Shown here: in pieces, positions 1 through 8,696 of the stretch
Numbering within the stretch: the first letter of the stretch is position 1
Layout: each line of letters opens with the position of its first letter
Assembly (NCBI RefSeq): GCF_017311415.1
Contig: NZ_JAEKIS010000009.1
Location: 62,001-126,000, forward strand
Direction: 5' to 3'
DNA: 64,000 nt
Origin: Salipiger abyssi
Lineage (GTDB): Bacteria > Pseudomonadota > Alphaproteobacteria > Rhodobacterales > Rhodobacteraceae
Translations under genes and position numbers: made by a program
The notes under the pieces: model-generated
Seen by the model: the letters and a program-made list of their open reading frames with translations, nothing else
Database searches by the model: none
What the model was told of the DNA's origin: nothing

Positions 1-1
1 C

Positions 2-124
2 ACGGAAAAGGACGCAGTACGGCTACCCGACGCCTTCCGCCCCAAGGTGCTGACCCTGCCCGTGCGGTTGCAGATCGACGATGCGGGGCCACTCGACACC
101 GCCCTGGACCGGCTGTTTCCCTGA
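2..124 (+). CDS. lpxK: Tetraacyldisaccharide 4'-kinase, C-terminal end (partial)
   Basis: Only the last 40 codons are present; the gene enters from the left edge and stops at a TGA. The start of the fragment, TEKDAVRLP, followed by a VLTLPVRL segment, matches the conserved C-terminal end of LpxK. LpxK is the membrane-associated kinase that phosphorylates the 4' position of the lipid A disaccharide precursor. The nucleotide-binding part lies outside the window, so the call rests on this short tail. It converges on the amidohydrolase gene, with a tandem palindrome between the two stop codons. Confidence 0.65.
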   Translation, partial: TEKDAVRLPDAFRPKVLTLPVRLQIDDAGPLDTALDRLFP

Positions 125-135
125 CCGCCCGCGCC

Positions 136-179
136 CAAATTTCTTCGAAGAAATTTGCAAAAGTCTTCGAAGACTTTTG
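136..179. repeat. Tandem pair of perfect 22-bp palindromes, copy 1
   Basis: Two perfect 22-bp palindromes lie directly head to tail (136-157 and 158-179). Both are centred on CTTCGAAG; the left half-arms are CAAATTTCTTC and CAAAAGTCTTC. They are followed by CCGCC. The element fills the gap between two convergent genes, 11 bases after the lpxK stop and 9 bases before the amidohydrolase stop. A second copy with different arms is at 60759-60802. It could act as a bidirectional terminator or RNA-end structure, although there is no T-tract. Confidence 0.85.
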
Positions 180-188
180 CCGCCACCC

Positions 189-1055
189 CTATTCCGCCGC
201 CAGCGGCTGGTCCGCATCGCGGTGGCCGATGGCAGCGATTTCCGCCACCACCCCGCGCAAGAGCCGCCGGAAGGCCTGGAACTGCGCATTCGGCCGGATC
301 CGCGCCTCATCCATATAGATCGACCGGTCGATCTCCACCTGGATGGCGTGCTGGCCGCGCGACGGTCGCCCATAGGCCTGGGTCACATAAGCACCGGCAA
401 AGGGCGTATTGCGCACCACCGCCAGCCCCGCTCCGGCAAAGGCCGCCTCGACCCGCGCCACGATCTCCGGCGCGGCGGAGGCGCCGAACCGGTCGCCGAT
501 CACGATCTCCGGACGCCGCCCGGAGCTGCGCGCCACGCCCTCCACCGCCTCATGCGGCATCGAGTGGCAATCGATCAGAATCGCCTCGCCATGCTGCGCC
601 CGCGCGCGCTCGAGCAACCCGCGCAGCTGCTGGTGATAGGGGTGCCAGTAACGCGAGATCCGCCGCTCCGCCTCCGCCAGCGGCAGCTTGCCGCGATAGA
701 TCGCCCGACCGTTCGCCACCACCCGCGGCACGACGCCCAGCCCGCTCGACACGCGCGGATTGTGCCCGCCGCGACGCACCCCTTCGATCAGCGCGGGATC
801 GAGCTCATCGACCGAGCGATTGAGGTCGATAAAGGCGCGCGGCGCCCCGGCGCGCAGCAGCGGCGCGCCGAATTGCGGTGCGCAGTCGAAAAGCCGGTCG
901 ACAAAGGCATCCTCGGAAGAGCGGATCGACTGTTCGTCGAGAACCGTGCCGCGCAGGAAGCTCCACGGGTAATCGCGCCCCGAATGCGGCGAGGCGAAGA
1001 CCACGCAGGAGGTGGCCGCCTCCGGCAGATCGAGGTGATAGGCGACTTTCGGCAT
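189..1055 (-). CDS. N-formylglutamate amidohydrolase family protein
   Basis: 288 aa, usual length for the family. It carries the typical early ASPHSGRDYP segment, a DLNRSVDELDP segment, the metal-site-like LIDCHSMPH motif and a C-terminal VQVEI-like segment (AIQVEIDRSIYMDE). Family members hydrolyse N-formyl-L-glutamate to glutamate and formate (HutG-like, histidine degradation) or related N-formyl amino acids. No other hut genes are nearby, so the physiological substrate is open. The ATG is preceded by AAGGAG at good spacing. The protein has no signal peptide and should be cytoplasmic. It converges on lpxK across the tandem palindromes. Confidence 0.85.
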   Translation of the reverse strand: MPKVAYHLDLPEAATSCVVFASPHSGRDYPWSFLRGTVLDEQSIRSSEDAFVDRLFDCAPQFGAPLLRAGAPRAFIDLNRSVDELDPALIEGVRRGGHNPRVSSGLGVVPRVVANGRAIYRGKLPLAEAERRISRYWHPYHQQLRGLLERARAQHGEAILIDCHSMPHEAVEGVARSSGRRPEIVIGDRFGASAAPEIVARVEAAFAGAGLAVVRNTPFAGAYVTQAYGRPSRGQHAIQVEIDRSIYMDEARIRPNAQFQAFRRLLRGVVAEIAAIGHRDADQPLAAE

Positions 1056-1256
1056 TCCGGCTCCTTCCGCGCCAGTTTAGCCCCATTTGCATCCCCGCCA
1101 AAAGCCCGTTTTACAGACAGTTAGGAAACCGGGAAAAGCTCTGGAAAAGCGCTTGCCACCGCTTCCGACTCCTTTTATAGAGCGCTCCACCGGCGCGGTT
1201 CCTCCGCGCCCCGTTTTATTCTGGGGCACGGGGAACAGGATCGCGCGGTCCATAAC

Positions 1257-1331
1257 GGGCGGTTAGCTCAGCGGTAGAGCACTACGTTGACATCGTAGGG
1301 GCCACTGGTTCGATCCCAGTACCGCCCACCA
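1257..1331 (+). tRNA. tRNA-Val (anticodon GAC)
   Basis: A cloverleaf can be drawn. The acceptor stem GGGCGGT (1257-1263) pairs with ACCGCCC (1321-1327). The anticodon stem CTACG/CGTAG encloses the loop TTGACAT, giving anticodon GAC, which reads valine GUC/GUU codons. The T-arm contains GGTTCGATCCC. The CCA end is encoded (1329-1331). It lies about 80 bases upstream of rpmJ on the same strand. Confidence 0.95.
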
Positions 1332-1412
1332 TGGACATCATCCCCGCGGCCTCGTGCCACGGGAAATCGCAACGCCAGGCGCTCGCGCGCCGCGACAAGA
1401 GGAGAGACCGAA

Positions 1413-1538
1413 ATGAAGGTCGCAAACTCGCTCCGCTCGCTCAAAAAGCGCCATCGCGACTGTCGCGTTGTGCGCCGCAAGGGCCGTGTCTACGTGATCA
1501 ACAAGACCCAGCGTCGCTTCAAGGCCCGTCAGGGCTGA
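1413..1538 (+). CDS. rpmJ: 50S ribosomal protein L36 (zinc-free type)
   Basis: A 41-aa basic protein beginning [17 protein letters not shown] and ending [12 protein letters not shown], the pattern of bacterial L36, the smallest protein of the large ribosomal subunit. Only one cysteine is present, so the Cys-Cys-Cys-His zinc ribbon of the C+ form is missing. This is the C- type, normal in many alphaproteobacteria. AGGAGAG sits 6-12 bases before the ATG. It follows tRNA-Val and is closed by a clear terminator at 1568. Confidence 0.95.
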   Translation: MKVANSLRSLKKRHRDCRVVRRKGRVYVINKTQRRFKARQG

Positions 1539-1567
1539 GGCGTCCAAAGATCGCGAATAACGGAACT

Positions 1568-1599
1568 GGCCGCCCCTCTCGGGTGGCCTTTCTGCTTTT
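1568..1599 (+). terminator. Rho-independent terminator after rpmJ
   Basis: An 8-bp stem (GGCCGCCC with GGGTGGCC, one G-U pair) around a 5-base loop is followed by TTTCTGCTTTT. It lies 29 bases after the rpmJ stop. Confidence 0.8.
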
Positions 1600-1629
1600 G
1601 GTGCTGCGGTTTTCCACTCCGCCGCACGC

Positions 1630-2454
1630 TCAATCCTCCGCGACGATCTCGACCCGGTAACGCAGGCTCGTACCCATCGGCGCGCCGTAATAGCCCCCCT
1701 CCACCGGCATGGTCTCCGCCTGTTCCGGCGCGGCGCAGAGCGCCACATGGCCATCGCTCACCCGCGTGCCATGGGTGGGGTCGTAGCCGCGCCAGCCAAG
1801 CCCCGGCAGGAAGGCCTCGGGCCAGGCATGCAGATGCCGCTTGCCGTCGACGCTCTCCGCCCGCGCCTGATAGCCGCTGACAAAGCGCGCCGGGATCCCC
1901 ATGAGCCGGCAGCAGGCGATGAACAGCACCGCCAGATCCCGGCAGGCCCCCTCTGCCCGCAGCAGCGTCTCCTCCGGGCTCTGGGCATAACCGGTGTCGC
2001 GAATGCGCCGGTCGGTGCGCTCATAGAGCGCCTGCGTCAGCGCATCGAGAAAGGCCGGCGCCTCGCCCCGCGACGCCGCCATCAGCAGACGCGCGAAATC
2101 CCGCACCGCCGCGCCGGGATCTGTCGCCGCGAGATAGGGCGCCAACTCCACCTCCTGCCCAAGCCAGGGCAGCGGCGGCAACGCAGCGTCCGCGGCCAGC
2201 GGCGCCTGCGTCTCGATCTCGAACTGGCTGTCGATGCGCAGCGCTCTGGCCGGATCGCCGAATTCCACCAGCGTCAGCACATTGCCATGGGCATCCTCGA
2301 TCTCGCGCAGCGCCGCCGGCTCCGGCTCGATCAACAGCCCGCGCAGCAACAGCCGCCCGGCCTCGCCGCGCGGCGTCAGCCGCAACCGGTGCGGCGCCAG
2401 GGCAACCGGCGCCTCGTAGCTGTAGACTGTCTCGTGACGGACCGAAAACCTCAT
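1630..2454 (-). CDS. Transglutaminase-like cysteine protease family protein
   Basis: 274 aa. The N-terminal half (MRFSVRHETVYSYEAPV, then HRLRLTPR) is the bacterial transglutaminase-associated region. The second half holds the papain-like triad: Cys at about 171 in EGACRDLAVLF, His at about 209 in HLHAWPEAF, and Asp at about 225 in GYDPTHG. This is the full layout of the large family of cytoplasmic transglutaminase-like enzymes, mostly uncharacterised and thought to be proteases or peptidases. The start at 2454 is chosen over an upstream in-frame ATG because GGGGAGG lies 6 bases before it and the family begins with MRF or MRL. Confidence 0.85.
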   Translation of the reverse strand: MRFSVRHETVYSYEAPVALAPHRLRLTPRGEAGRLLLRGLLIEPEPAALREIEDAHGNVLTLVEFGDPARALRIDSQFEIETQAPLAADAALPPLPWLGQEVELAPYLAATDPGAAVRDFARLLMAASRGEAPAFLDALTQALYERTDRRIRDTGYAQSPEETLLRAEGACRDLAVLFIACCRLMGIPARFVSGYQARAESVDGKRHLHAWPEAFLPGLGWRGYDPTHGTRVSDGHVALCAAPEQAETMPVEGGYYGAPMGTSLRYRVEIVAED

Positions 2455-2547
2455 CGTTGCCTCCCCGCATCCCCGGCAGTGAAGCATCGCAAACCATCGC
2501 AGCGCCAGTCAAATCCGTGACGCGCGCGCCCCCGCCGCACGCCCTGC

Positions 2548-3219
2548 CTAGAGGCGCGGCACCGCGCCTTCGCCCCCCGCCGCCAGCGCCGCCTCGACGA
2601 AGGCCGCGATGCGGTCGGGATCCTTCACCCCGGGCGCCGATTCGACCCCGGAAGAGACATCCACCTGCCGCGCGCCGGTCATCGCCACCGCCCGGCCGAC
2701 CGTCTCCGGCGTCAGCCCGCCCGCCAGCATCCACGGGCAGGGCCAGCGCCGCCCGGCGATCAGCCGCCAGTCGAAGGCCAGACCGTTGCCACCGGGCAGC
2801 GCCGCGCCCTTCGGCGCCTTGGCATCCACCAGAAGCTGATCCGCCACCTTGCCATATTCCAAGAGCGCCGGCAGATCCGCCTCGCGGGCAACCCCCACCG
2901 CCTTCATCACCGGCAAGCCATAGCGCGCCCGGATCTCGGCCACCCGCGCCACGCTCTCGCGCCCGTGCAACTGCACCATGTCGAGCGGCACCGCCTCCAG
3001 GATCTCGTCAAGCAGCGCATCCTCCGGATCCACCACGAGCCCGACCTTGGCGAGCCCCACCGGCGCCGCCAGCGCCAGCGCGCGCGCCTCCGCCACGCTC
3101 ACGCAGCGCGGGCTCCTGGCAAAGAACACCAGCCCGGCATAACGGGCCCCTGCCCGCGCCACGGCGTCCATGTCCTCGGGCCGTGTCAGCCCGCAGATCT
3201 TTACGCGAATATCATCCAT
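2548..3219 (-). CDS. trpF: Phosphoribosylanthranilate isomerase
   Basis: 223 aa TIM-barrel enzyme. It converts N-(5-phosphoribosyl)anthranilate to 1-(o-carboxyphenylamino)-1-deoxyribulose-5-phosphate in tryptophan synthesis. Diagnostic segments are [11 protein letters not shown] with the catalytic Cys near residue 9, [18 protein letters not shown], the LVDAKAPKG Asp segment, [10 protein letters not shown], and DVSSGVES near the end. Length and order are normal. In alphaproteobacteria it often precedes trpB, but here the downstream side carries the transglutaminase gene. Upstream lies an intergenic repeat, then the LapA-like gene and ihfB, all on the minus strand. Confidence 0.95.
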   Translation of the reverse strand: MDDIRVKICGLTRPEDMDAVARAGARYAGLVFFARSPRCVSVAEARALALAAPVGLAKVGLVVDPEDALLDEILEAVPLDMVQLHGRESVARVAEIRARYGLPVMKAVGVAREADLPALLEYGKVADQLLVDAKAPKGAALPGGNGLAFDWRLIAGRRWPCPWMLAGGLTPETVGRAVAMTGARQVDVSSGVESAPGVKDPDRIAAFVEAALAAGGEGAVPRL

Positions 3220-3236
3220 CCCGCACCAGCCCAGCG

Positions 3237-3300
3237 GTTTTCCATTGGCCCCAAATATCCCGGGGACGCCGCCCGGCGGGCGGCGGGGGCAGCGCCCCGA
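3237..3300 (-). repeat. Composite intergenic repeat (TCCATTGG...AAATATCCCGGGG), copy 1
   Basis: Reading the plus strand, TTTCCATTGGC.CCAAATATCCCGGGG is followed by a GC-rich inverted segment (CGCCGCCCGGCGGGCGGCG) and then GGGGGCAGCGCCCCG. The same order of pieces is found in opposite orientation at 20773-20848. The element lies between trpF and the LapA-like gene. Function unknown. Confidence 0.75.
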
Positions 3301-3319
3301 AAGGCGCCCCTGCCCGGTC

Positions 3320-3670
3320 TCAGGCGCTCTGGTCGAGAATCGCCAGAACCTCGTCCTTGTCCTTGTCGCGCTCGGCCTGGGTCTTTTTCAGCTCGCGCTC
3401 GAGCTTGCGCAGCTCGGTCTTGCGCTGCGCGGCGGCGGCGCGGTGCTTGTGCTCGCGCAGCCATTCCCAGAAGAACCCGATCAGCAGCCCCGCGACGATG
3501 CCGCCGAAAAACACCAGAAACACCGGCACGTTCAGCGATTGCTGGAAATTCACCAGCGCCGCCAGCTCCTCGGGCAGCAGCATCAGCTCCACCATGGAGC
3601 GGTTGGCCATGGCGATGGCCACGAGGACGACCGCGAGGACGCCCAGGAACGCGTAGCGAATATAGCGCAT
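3320..3670 (-). CDS. LapA-domain (DUF1049) membrane protein
   Basis: 116 aa. Two membrane segments, about residues 7-23 and 48-68, are followed by a highly charged coiled-coil tail rich in Lys, Arg and Glu (about 70-112). This is the layout of the lipopolysaccharide assembly protein A domain family, small inner-membrane proteins. The gene ends 19 bases into the space before trpF and starts 9 bases after the ihfB stop, so it is very likely cotranscribed with ihfB. In related genomes this ihfB-lapA pairing is common. No enzymatic function is expected. Confidence 0.8.
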   Translation of the reverse strand: MRYIRYAFLGVLAVVLVAIAMANRSMVELMLLPEELAALVNFQQSLNVPVFLVFFGGIVAGLLIGFFWEWLREHKHRAAAAQRKTELRKLERELKKTQAERDKDKDEVLAILDQSA

Positions 3671-3679
3671 AGGTCTGCC

Positions 3680-3961
3680 TTACTTTCCGTTCAGCCGGTC
3701 GCGCAGGAGCTTGCCCGTCTTGAAGAAGGGCACATGCTTTTCCTCGACATCGACCGCTTCGCCGGTCCGGGGGTTCCGGCCCAGCCGCGCGTCGCGCTTC
3801 TTGACCGAAAAGGCCCCGAAGCCGCGCAGTTCGACCCGGTCGCCCCGGGCCATGGCATTGGTGATCTCCTCAAAGATCGTATTCACGATCCTCTCCACGT
3901 CCCGCTGGTAGAGATGCGGATTCTCCTCCGCGATCTTCTGGATCAATTCTGATCTGATCAT
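3680..3961 (-). CDS. ihfB: Integration host factor subunit beta
   Basis: 93 aa. The sequence [44 protein letters not shown] and [16 protein letters not shown] is the complete HU/IHF DNA-bending fold, with the minor-groove-inserting proline in the RNPRTG arm. IHF beta pairs with IHF alpha and bends DNA at promoters, origins and att sites. The ATG at 3961 is chosen because the family begins with MIRSEL; an upstream in-frame TTG adds only six unrelated residues. GAGG lies directly before the ATG, with GAGGGG further upstream. Confidence 0.97.
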   Translation of the reverse strand: MIRSELIQKIAEENPHLYQRDVERIVNTIFEEITNAMARGDRVELRGFGAFSVKKRDARLGRNPRTGEAVDVEEKHVPFFKTGKLLRDRLNGK

Positions 3962-4206
3962 CCTCACACATCCCCTCAAGGCGTCTTTTCGCGCGCCCCT
4001 CTTCTACGACACTCCGGCCGTCCCCGCCAAATGGAAAGCTCGAGATAGCCGAAAAAAGCCATGAATAGCAGCGCTTTGACGCTGGGTTCGGCGGGGCTTC
4101 GCCACATCGGCCGCGCCCGCGCCCGATTGCTGCGGCGCAGCTAGCGCCGGCACGCCGGACGATTCGGCGCGCGCCCGTGGCGGCATTGCGCCCCGGAGGC
4201 GCACGT

Positions 4207-4240
4207 GAAAAGGCCCCGCCGGATCGCTCCGGCGGGGCCT
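4207..4240 (-). terminator. Rho-independent terminator of rpsA
   Basis: A perfect 12-bp stem (AGGCCCCGCCGG with its complement) closes a 6-base loop. On the minus strand it is followed by TTTT. It begins about 30 bases beyond the rpsA stop. Confidence 0.9.
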
Positions 4241-4269
4241 CTCGTCTCTTGCGCGGGCGCGCGTCAGGC

Positions 4270-5946
4270 TCAGTTGTCGCCTTTCAGCGCCGCGCCCAGG
4301 ATGTCGCCCAGCGATGCGCCGGAGTCCGAGGAGCCGTACTGTTCCACGGCCTCTTTCTCTTCGGCGATCTCGCGTGCCTTGATCGACAGGCCCAGACGGC
4401 GGGTCTTGCTGTCGATATTGGTGACGCGCACATCGACCTTGTCACCGACCGAGAAGCGCTCGGGGCGCTGTTCGGCACGGTCACGCGACAGGTCGGAGCG
4501 GCGGATGAAGGATTTCATGCCTTCGTATTCCACCTCGATGCCGCCATCCTCGATCGCGGTGACCTCGACGGTCACGATCGAGCCGCGCTTCACGCCGCCA
4601 ACCGCATCGGCGAACTTGTCGCCGCCCAGGGCCTTGATCGAGAGCGAGATACGCTCCTTGTCGGTATCCACTTCGGTGACCACGGCCTGAACCACGTCGC
4701 CCTTGCGGTATTCCTGGATGGCTTCCTCGCCGCGCTGATCCCAGCTGAGATCCGAGAGGTGCACCATGCCGTCGATCTCGCCGTCGAGGCCGATGAACAG
4801 ACCGAATTCGGTGATGTTCTTGACCTCGCCTTCGACCTGCGTGCCCTCGGGGTGGGTCTCGGAGAAGACTTCCCACGGGTTGCGCATGGTCTGCTTGAGG
4901 CCGAGCGACACGCGGCGCTTGGCCGGGTCGATTTCGAGCACCATGACGTCCACTTCCTGCGAGGTGGAGACGATCTTGCCCGGGTGCACGTTCTTCTTGG
5001 TCCAGGACATTTCCGAGACGTGAACGAGGCCCTCGACGCCCGGCTCCAGCTCCACGAAGGCACCGTAATCGGTGATGTTCGTGACGCGGCCCTTGTGGAC
5101 CGAACCCAGCGGGAACTTGACGGCAACCAGATCCCACGGATCTTCCTGGAGCTGCTTCATGCCCAGGCTGATACGGTGGGTTTCCTTGTTGATCTTGATG
5201 ACCTGGACCTTGACGGTCTCGCCGATCGACAGGATCTCGGAGGGGTGGTTCACACGGCGCCATGCCATGTCGGTGACGTGCAGCAGGCCGTCGACACCGC
5301 CGAGGTCCACAAAGGCCCCGTATTCGGTGATGTTCTTGACCACGCCGTCGACCGTCTGGCCTTCGGTGAGGTTCGAGATGACCTCGGCACGCTGTTCGGC
5401 GCGGCTCTCTTCAAGGATCGCGCGGCGCGAGACAACGATGTTGCCGCGGCGACGGTCCATCTTGAGGATCTGGAACGGCTGCTTGAGACCCATGAGCGGG
5501 CCGGCGTCGCGCACGGGGCGCACATCGACCTGGGAGCCGGGCAGGAAGGCCACGGCACCGCCGAGATCGACGGTGAAGCCGCCTTTGACGCGGCCGAAGA
5601 TCGCACCTTCGACACGGGCGTCGTCGGCATAGGCTTTTTCGAGACGGTCCCAGGCTTCTTCGCGGCGGGCCATCTCGCGGGAGATGACGGCTTCGCCGCG
5701 GGCGTTCTCGGCGGCGCGGAGATAGACTTCGACCTCATCGCCGACGGTGATGTCGGGCGCTTCGCCGGGATTCGCGAATTCCTTGAGTTCGACGCGGCCT
5801 TCCATCTTGTAGCCGACATCGATGATGGCCTGGCCCGCTTCGATCGCGATGACCTTGCCCTTGACGACAGTGCCCTCATCGGGCGTGTCCATTTCGAGGC
5901 TTTCATTAAGGAGGGCCTCGAATTCCTCCATGGTTGCGTTAGCCAT
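4270..5946 (-). CDS. rpsA: 30S ribosomal protein S1
   Basis: 558 aa, the usual alphaproteobacterial size. It contains six consecutive S1 (OB-fold RNA-binding) repeats, recognisable by recurring GxVxxITxYGAFV-like segments such as VKNITEYGAFVDLGG, VTNITDYGAFVELEPG and VKNITEFGLFIGLDG. Strand-end motifs such as GLVHVSEMSW and GMVHLSDLSWD also recur. S1 binds mRNA on the small subunit and is needed for initiation on most leaders. The ATG at 5946 has AAGGAT upstream. It lies downstream of cmk, the usual neighbour, with a small unknown gene between. A strong terminator follows. Confidence 0.98.
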   Translation of the reverse strand: MANATMEEFEALLNESLEMDTPDEGTVVKGKVIAIEAGQAIIDVGYKMEGRVELKEFANPGEAPDITVGDEVEVYLRAAENARGEAVISREMARREEAWDRLEKAYADDARVEGAIFGRVKGGFTVDLGGAVAFLPGSQVDVRPVRDAGPLMGLKQPFQILKMDRRRGNIVVSRRAILEESRAEQRAEVISNLTEGQTVDGVVKNITEYGAFVDLGGVDGLLHVTDMAWRRVNHPSEILSIGETVKVQVIKINKETHRISLGMKQLQEDPWDLVAVKFPLGSVHKGRVTNITDYGAFVELEPGVEGLVHVSEMSWTKKNVHPGKIVSTSQEVDVMVLEIDPAKRRVSLGLKQTMRNPWEVFSETHPEGTQVEGEVKNITEFGLFIGLDGEIDGMVHLSDLSWDQRGEEAIQEYRKGDVVQAVVTEVDTDKERISLSIKALGGDKFADAVGGVKRGSIVTVEVTAIEDGGIEVEYEGMKSFIRRSDLSRDRAEQRPERFSVGDKVDVRVTNIDSKTRRLGLSIKAREIAEEKEAVEQYGSSDSGASLGDILGAALKGDN

Positions 5947-6201
5947 GTGGCGTTATGATCCTTTTCATCTTCGGTTTTTTCTGGCCGGGCGGTTGTCTCC
6001 GCCGGTCTTGGTGATGTGGGCCTTGGGCCGCACGGATTGGTCCTTCGGGCGCTCCGCAATACGAAAGAGGGCCGGTGGTGCCGACCCTGCTCGTCTCGTC
6101 GTCCGCGGCGTTGTTTGCCTTGCTTGACGCGCGCGATATAACCGCTGGCTGCCCGTCGCGCAAGCGTGAATGGGCGGACCGCGCGGCCCGCCCGGGGCCG
6201 A

Positions 6202-6435
6202 TCAGCCCAGTAGCGGGTCCTCGAAACTCACGATCGCGGCCGGGCCAGGATCGAAATCCTTGGCTTCGCCGTCCACACCATCAAAGGCGCGCGGCTCCAC
6301 ATGCACCGAGGTGGCGGCAGTGCCGTTGGTGCCCCAGATCGCGAAAATGTCGATCTGGCTTTCGCCGTCGATGTCGGGGATCTTCATGGTGTTGATCACC
6401 TGGGCGCCGGGTTTCTTGAAAATGAAATGATCCAT
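6202..6435 (-). CDS. Small protein of unknown function between cmk and rpsA
   Basis: 77 aa, acidic, no membrane segment or signal peptide, no cysteines. It starts MDHFIFKKPGAQVINTMKIP and contains the segments DIDGESQIDIFAIWG and AATSVHVEPRAFDG. I do not recognise the family. It is considered real because it has AGGAGAG seven bases before its ATG, a compositionally even sequence, and sits on the coding strand inside a conserved cmk-rpsA block with gaps of about 120 and 255 bases. Confidence 0.6.
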   Translation of the reverse strand: MDHFIFKKPGAQVINTMKIPDIDGESQIDIFAIWGTNGTAATSVHVEPRAFDGVDGEAKDFDPGPAAIVSFEDPLLG

Positions 6436-6558
6436 AACGGACTCTCCTGAAATAACATGATCTGAAACGGGCGCCCAAATGGCCGCCCGCCTCAGCCTAA
6501 CAGAAAATGTCCGCCCAGAATACCGCGGGAAAGGCCCGCGTGGGCCTGACGAGCGCGC

Positions 6559-7170
6559 TCAGTCCGCGCGCGCGCGCCCCACCGCCGCGATGGCGTGCGC
6601 CACCGCCGCCTCGATATCGAGCGCCGACGTGTCCAGCACCACCGCATCCTCCGCCGGGCGCAGCGGCGCGTCGGCGCGGGTCGCATCGCGGTGATCGCGC
6701 TCGCGGGTCTCCTCGAGCACGGTCTCGTATTCGGTCTCGATCCCCTTGCCCAGCAGCTCCTCATAGCGGCGCCGGGCGCGCACTTCGGGGCTGGCGGTGA
6801 CAAAGAGCTTGGCCTCCGCCTCCGGGCAGATCACCGTGCCGATATCGCGCCCGTCCAGCACCGCGCCGCCGGCGCGTCGCGCATAGGCGCGCTGGAAATC
6901 CACAAGCGCCGCGCGCACCTCCGGGATTGCCGCGACCTTGCTTGCCGCCTGCGCCACTTCCGGGCTGCGCAGCCCCTCGGCCTCGAGATCTTCCGCCATC
7001 AGCCCGCGCGCCGCCGCGACCGGCTCGACCCCGTCGAGCATCTGCCGCCCGACAGCACGGTAGAGCAGCCCGGTATCCAGATGACCGAACCCGAAATGCC
7101 GCGCCACCGCCTGGCTGATCGTTCCCTTGCCCGCCGCCGCCGGCCCGTCGATTGCGATGGTGAACGCCAT
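6559..7170 (-). CDS. cmk: (d)CMP kinase
   Basis: 203 aa. It opens with [20 protein letters not shown], whose GPAAAGKGT is the P-loop. [12 protein letters not shown] (phosphate acceptor region), [15 protein letters not shown] and [10 protein letters not shown] then [15 protein letters not shown] (CMP-binding and lid) complete the fold. It phosphorylates CMP and dCMP in nucleotide salvage. The start at 7170 matches the family N-terminus; an upstream in-frame ATG adds only six residues. It sits downstream of aroA and upstream of rpsA, the standard alphaproteobacterial order. Confidence 0.97.
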   Translation of the reverse strand: MAFTIAIDGPAAAGKGTISQAVARHFGFGHLDTGLLYRAVGRQMLDGVEPVAAARGLMAEDLEAEGLRSPEVAQAASKVAAIPEVRAALVDFQRAYARRAGGAVLDGRDIGTVICPEAEAKLFVTASPEVRARRRYEELLGKGIETEYETVLEETRERDHRDATRADAPLRPAEDAVVLDTSALDIEAAVAHAIAAVGRARAD

Positions 7171-7264
7171 ACCGCCTCTTTTCTGCAAAGCCTACAAACC
7201 CCGGTGTTATGGCGAGCCCTGACGCGCGCTTCAAGCCCCGCGACGGATGCCCCGCCGACGCGGC

Positions 7265-8611
7265 TCATCCCGCGCGTGAGATCTCCGCCCCGAGCGCCGC
7301 CATCAGCGGCTCGAACACCGGGAAAGAAGTGGCGATGGGCGCGCCGTCGTCCACCCGCACCGGCGCAGCGGTGGCCAGCCCAAGGATCAGGAAGGACATG
7401 GCGATGCGGTGATCGAGATGGCTCCGCGCCTCCGCCCCGCCCTTCACGCTGCCGTGGCCCCGGCCATGCACCGTCCACCAGTCCTCGCCCTCCTCGACCT
7501 CCACGCCATTGGCGCGCAGCCCCACGGCCATGGCGTCGATCCGATCGCTTTCCTTGACCCGCAGCTCCTTCACCCCGGGCATATGCGTCCTGCCCTCGGC
7601 AAAGGCCGCCACCACCGAGAGCACAGGGTATTCGTCGATCATGCTGGCGGCACGTTCGGGCGGCACCTCGATGCCCTTGAGATCCGGCGAGAAGCGCGCG
7701 CGCAGATCCGCCACCGGCTCGCCGCCCTCCTCACGCTCGTTCTCGAACGTCAGATCCGCGCCCATCTCGCGCAGGGTAAAGAACAGCCCCGCCCGCGTCG
7801 GGTTCAGCCCGATATTGGGCACCAGCACGTCCGAGCCCTCGCAGATCAGCGCCGCGCAGACCGGGAAGGCCGCCGAGGACGGATCGCGCGGCACGACAAT
7901 CTCCTGCGACCGCAGTTCCGGCTGGCCGGTGAGCGTGATCACCCAGCCCTCGTTGGTCTCTTCGGTCGTCACCGACGCGCCGAACCCCGCCAGCATGCGC
8001 TCGGAATGGTCCCGCGTCGCCTCGCGCTCGATCACCACCGTTTCGCCCGGCGCCGCCAGCCCGGCCAGCAACACCGCCGATTTCACCTGCGCGGAGGGAA
8101 CCGGCGTGGCATAGCGCACCGGCAGTGGATCGCGTGCGCCCAGAATGGTCATCGGTAGCCGCCCGCCCGAGCGGCCATAGGCCCGCGCCCCGAACAGCGC
8201 CAGCGGGTCGGTGACCCGCGCCATCGGCCGCTTGTTGAGGCTGGCATCGCCGGTAAAGGTCGCGGCGATGGGCGTGGTGGCCATCGCCCCCATGATCAGC
8301 CGCACGCCGGTGCCGGAATTGCCGCAATCGATCACCCGATCCGGCTCGGCGAAGCCGCCGACGCCGACGCCCTGCACATGCCAGGTATCGCCGCGCTTCT
8401 CGACCTCGGCCCCGAAGGCCCGCATCGCTTTCGCGGTGTCGAGCACGTCCTGCCCTTCCAGCAGCCCGGTGACCCGGGTCTCGCCCACCGCCATCGCGCC
8501 CAGGATCAGCGCCCGGTGCGAGATCGACTTGTCCCCCGGCACATGCGCCTCGCCGCGCAGCCCCGTGGACCGGCGCGCAATCATCGGTATGGCTTCCCCG
8601 TGGCTCGACAT
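7265..8611 (-). CDS. aroA: 3-phosphoshikimate 1-carboxyvinyltransferase (EPSP synthase)
   Basis: 448 aa. It makes EPSP from shikimate-3-phosphate and PEP in the shikimate pathway. Key segments are [76 protein letters not shown]-like [29 protein letters not shown] and LDHRIAMSF. These fit the class II (CP4-like) pattern. The position equal to Ala100 of CP4 is Gly here (NSGT). The start at 8611 has GAGGGGG seven bases upstream and matches the family; an in-frame ATG 48 codons further up runs through an intergenic repeat and is rejected. Confidence 0.97.
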   Translation of the reverse strand: MSSHGEAIPMIARRSTGLRGEAHVPGDKSISHRALILGAMAVGETRVTGLLEGQDVLDTAKAMRAFGAEVEKRGDTWHVQGVGVGGFAEPDRVIDCGNSGTGVRLIMGAMATTPIAATFTGDASLNKRPMARVTDPLALFGARAYGRSGGRLPMTILGARDPLPVRYATPVPSAQVKSAVLLAGLAAPGETVVIEREATRDHSERMLAGFGASVTTEETNEGWVITLTGQPELRSQEIVVPRDPSSAAFPVCAALICEGSDVLVPNIGLNPTRAGLFFTLREMGADLTFENEREEGGEPVADLRARFSPDLKGIEVPPERAASMIDEYPVLSVVAAFAEGRTHMPGVKELRVKESDRIDAMAVGLRANGVEVEEGEDWWTVHGRGHGSVKGGAEARSHLDHRIAMSFLILGLATAAPVRVDDGAPIATSFPVFEPLMAALGAEISRAG

Positions 8612-8696
8612 GACGCCCCCTCGTGTTATCGCTCGCGCGCCTGATAGCAGCCGCCCCGCGCGCCGTCCATCGCCCGCGCGGACCCCGAAGCCGTTT

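Noticed and set aside
4177-5958. 593-codon open frame antisense to rpsA
   Set aside because: It mirrors the S1 repeats on the other strand, has no ribosome-binding site, and arises from the high GC third codon positions of rpsA.
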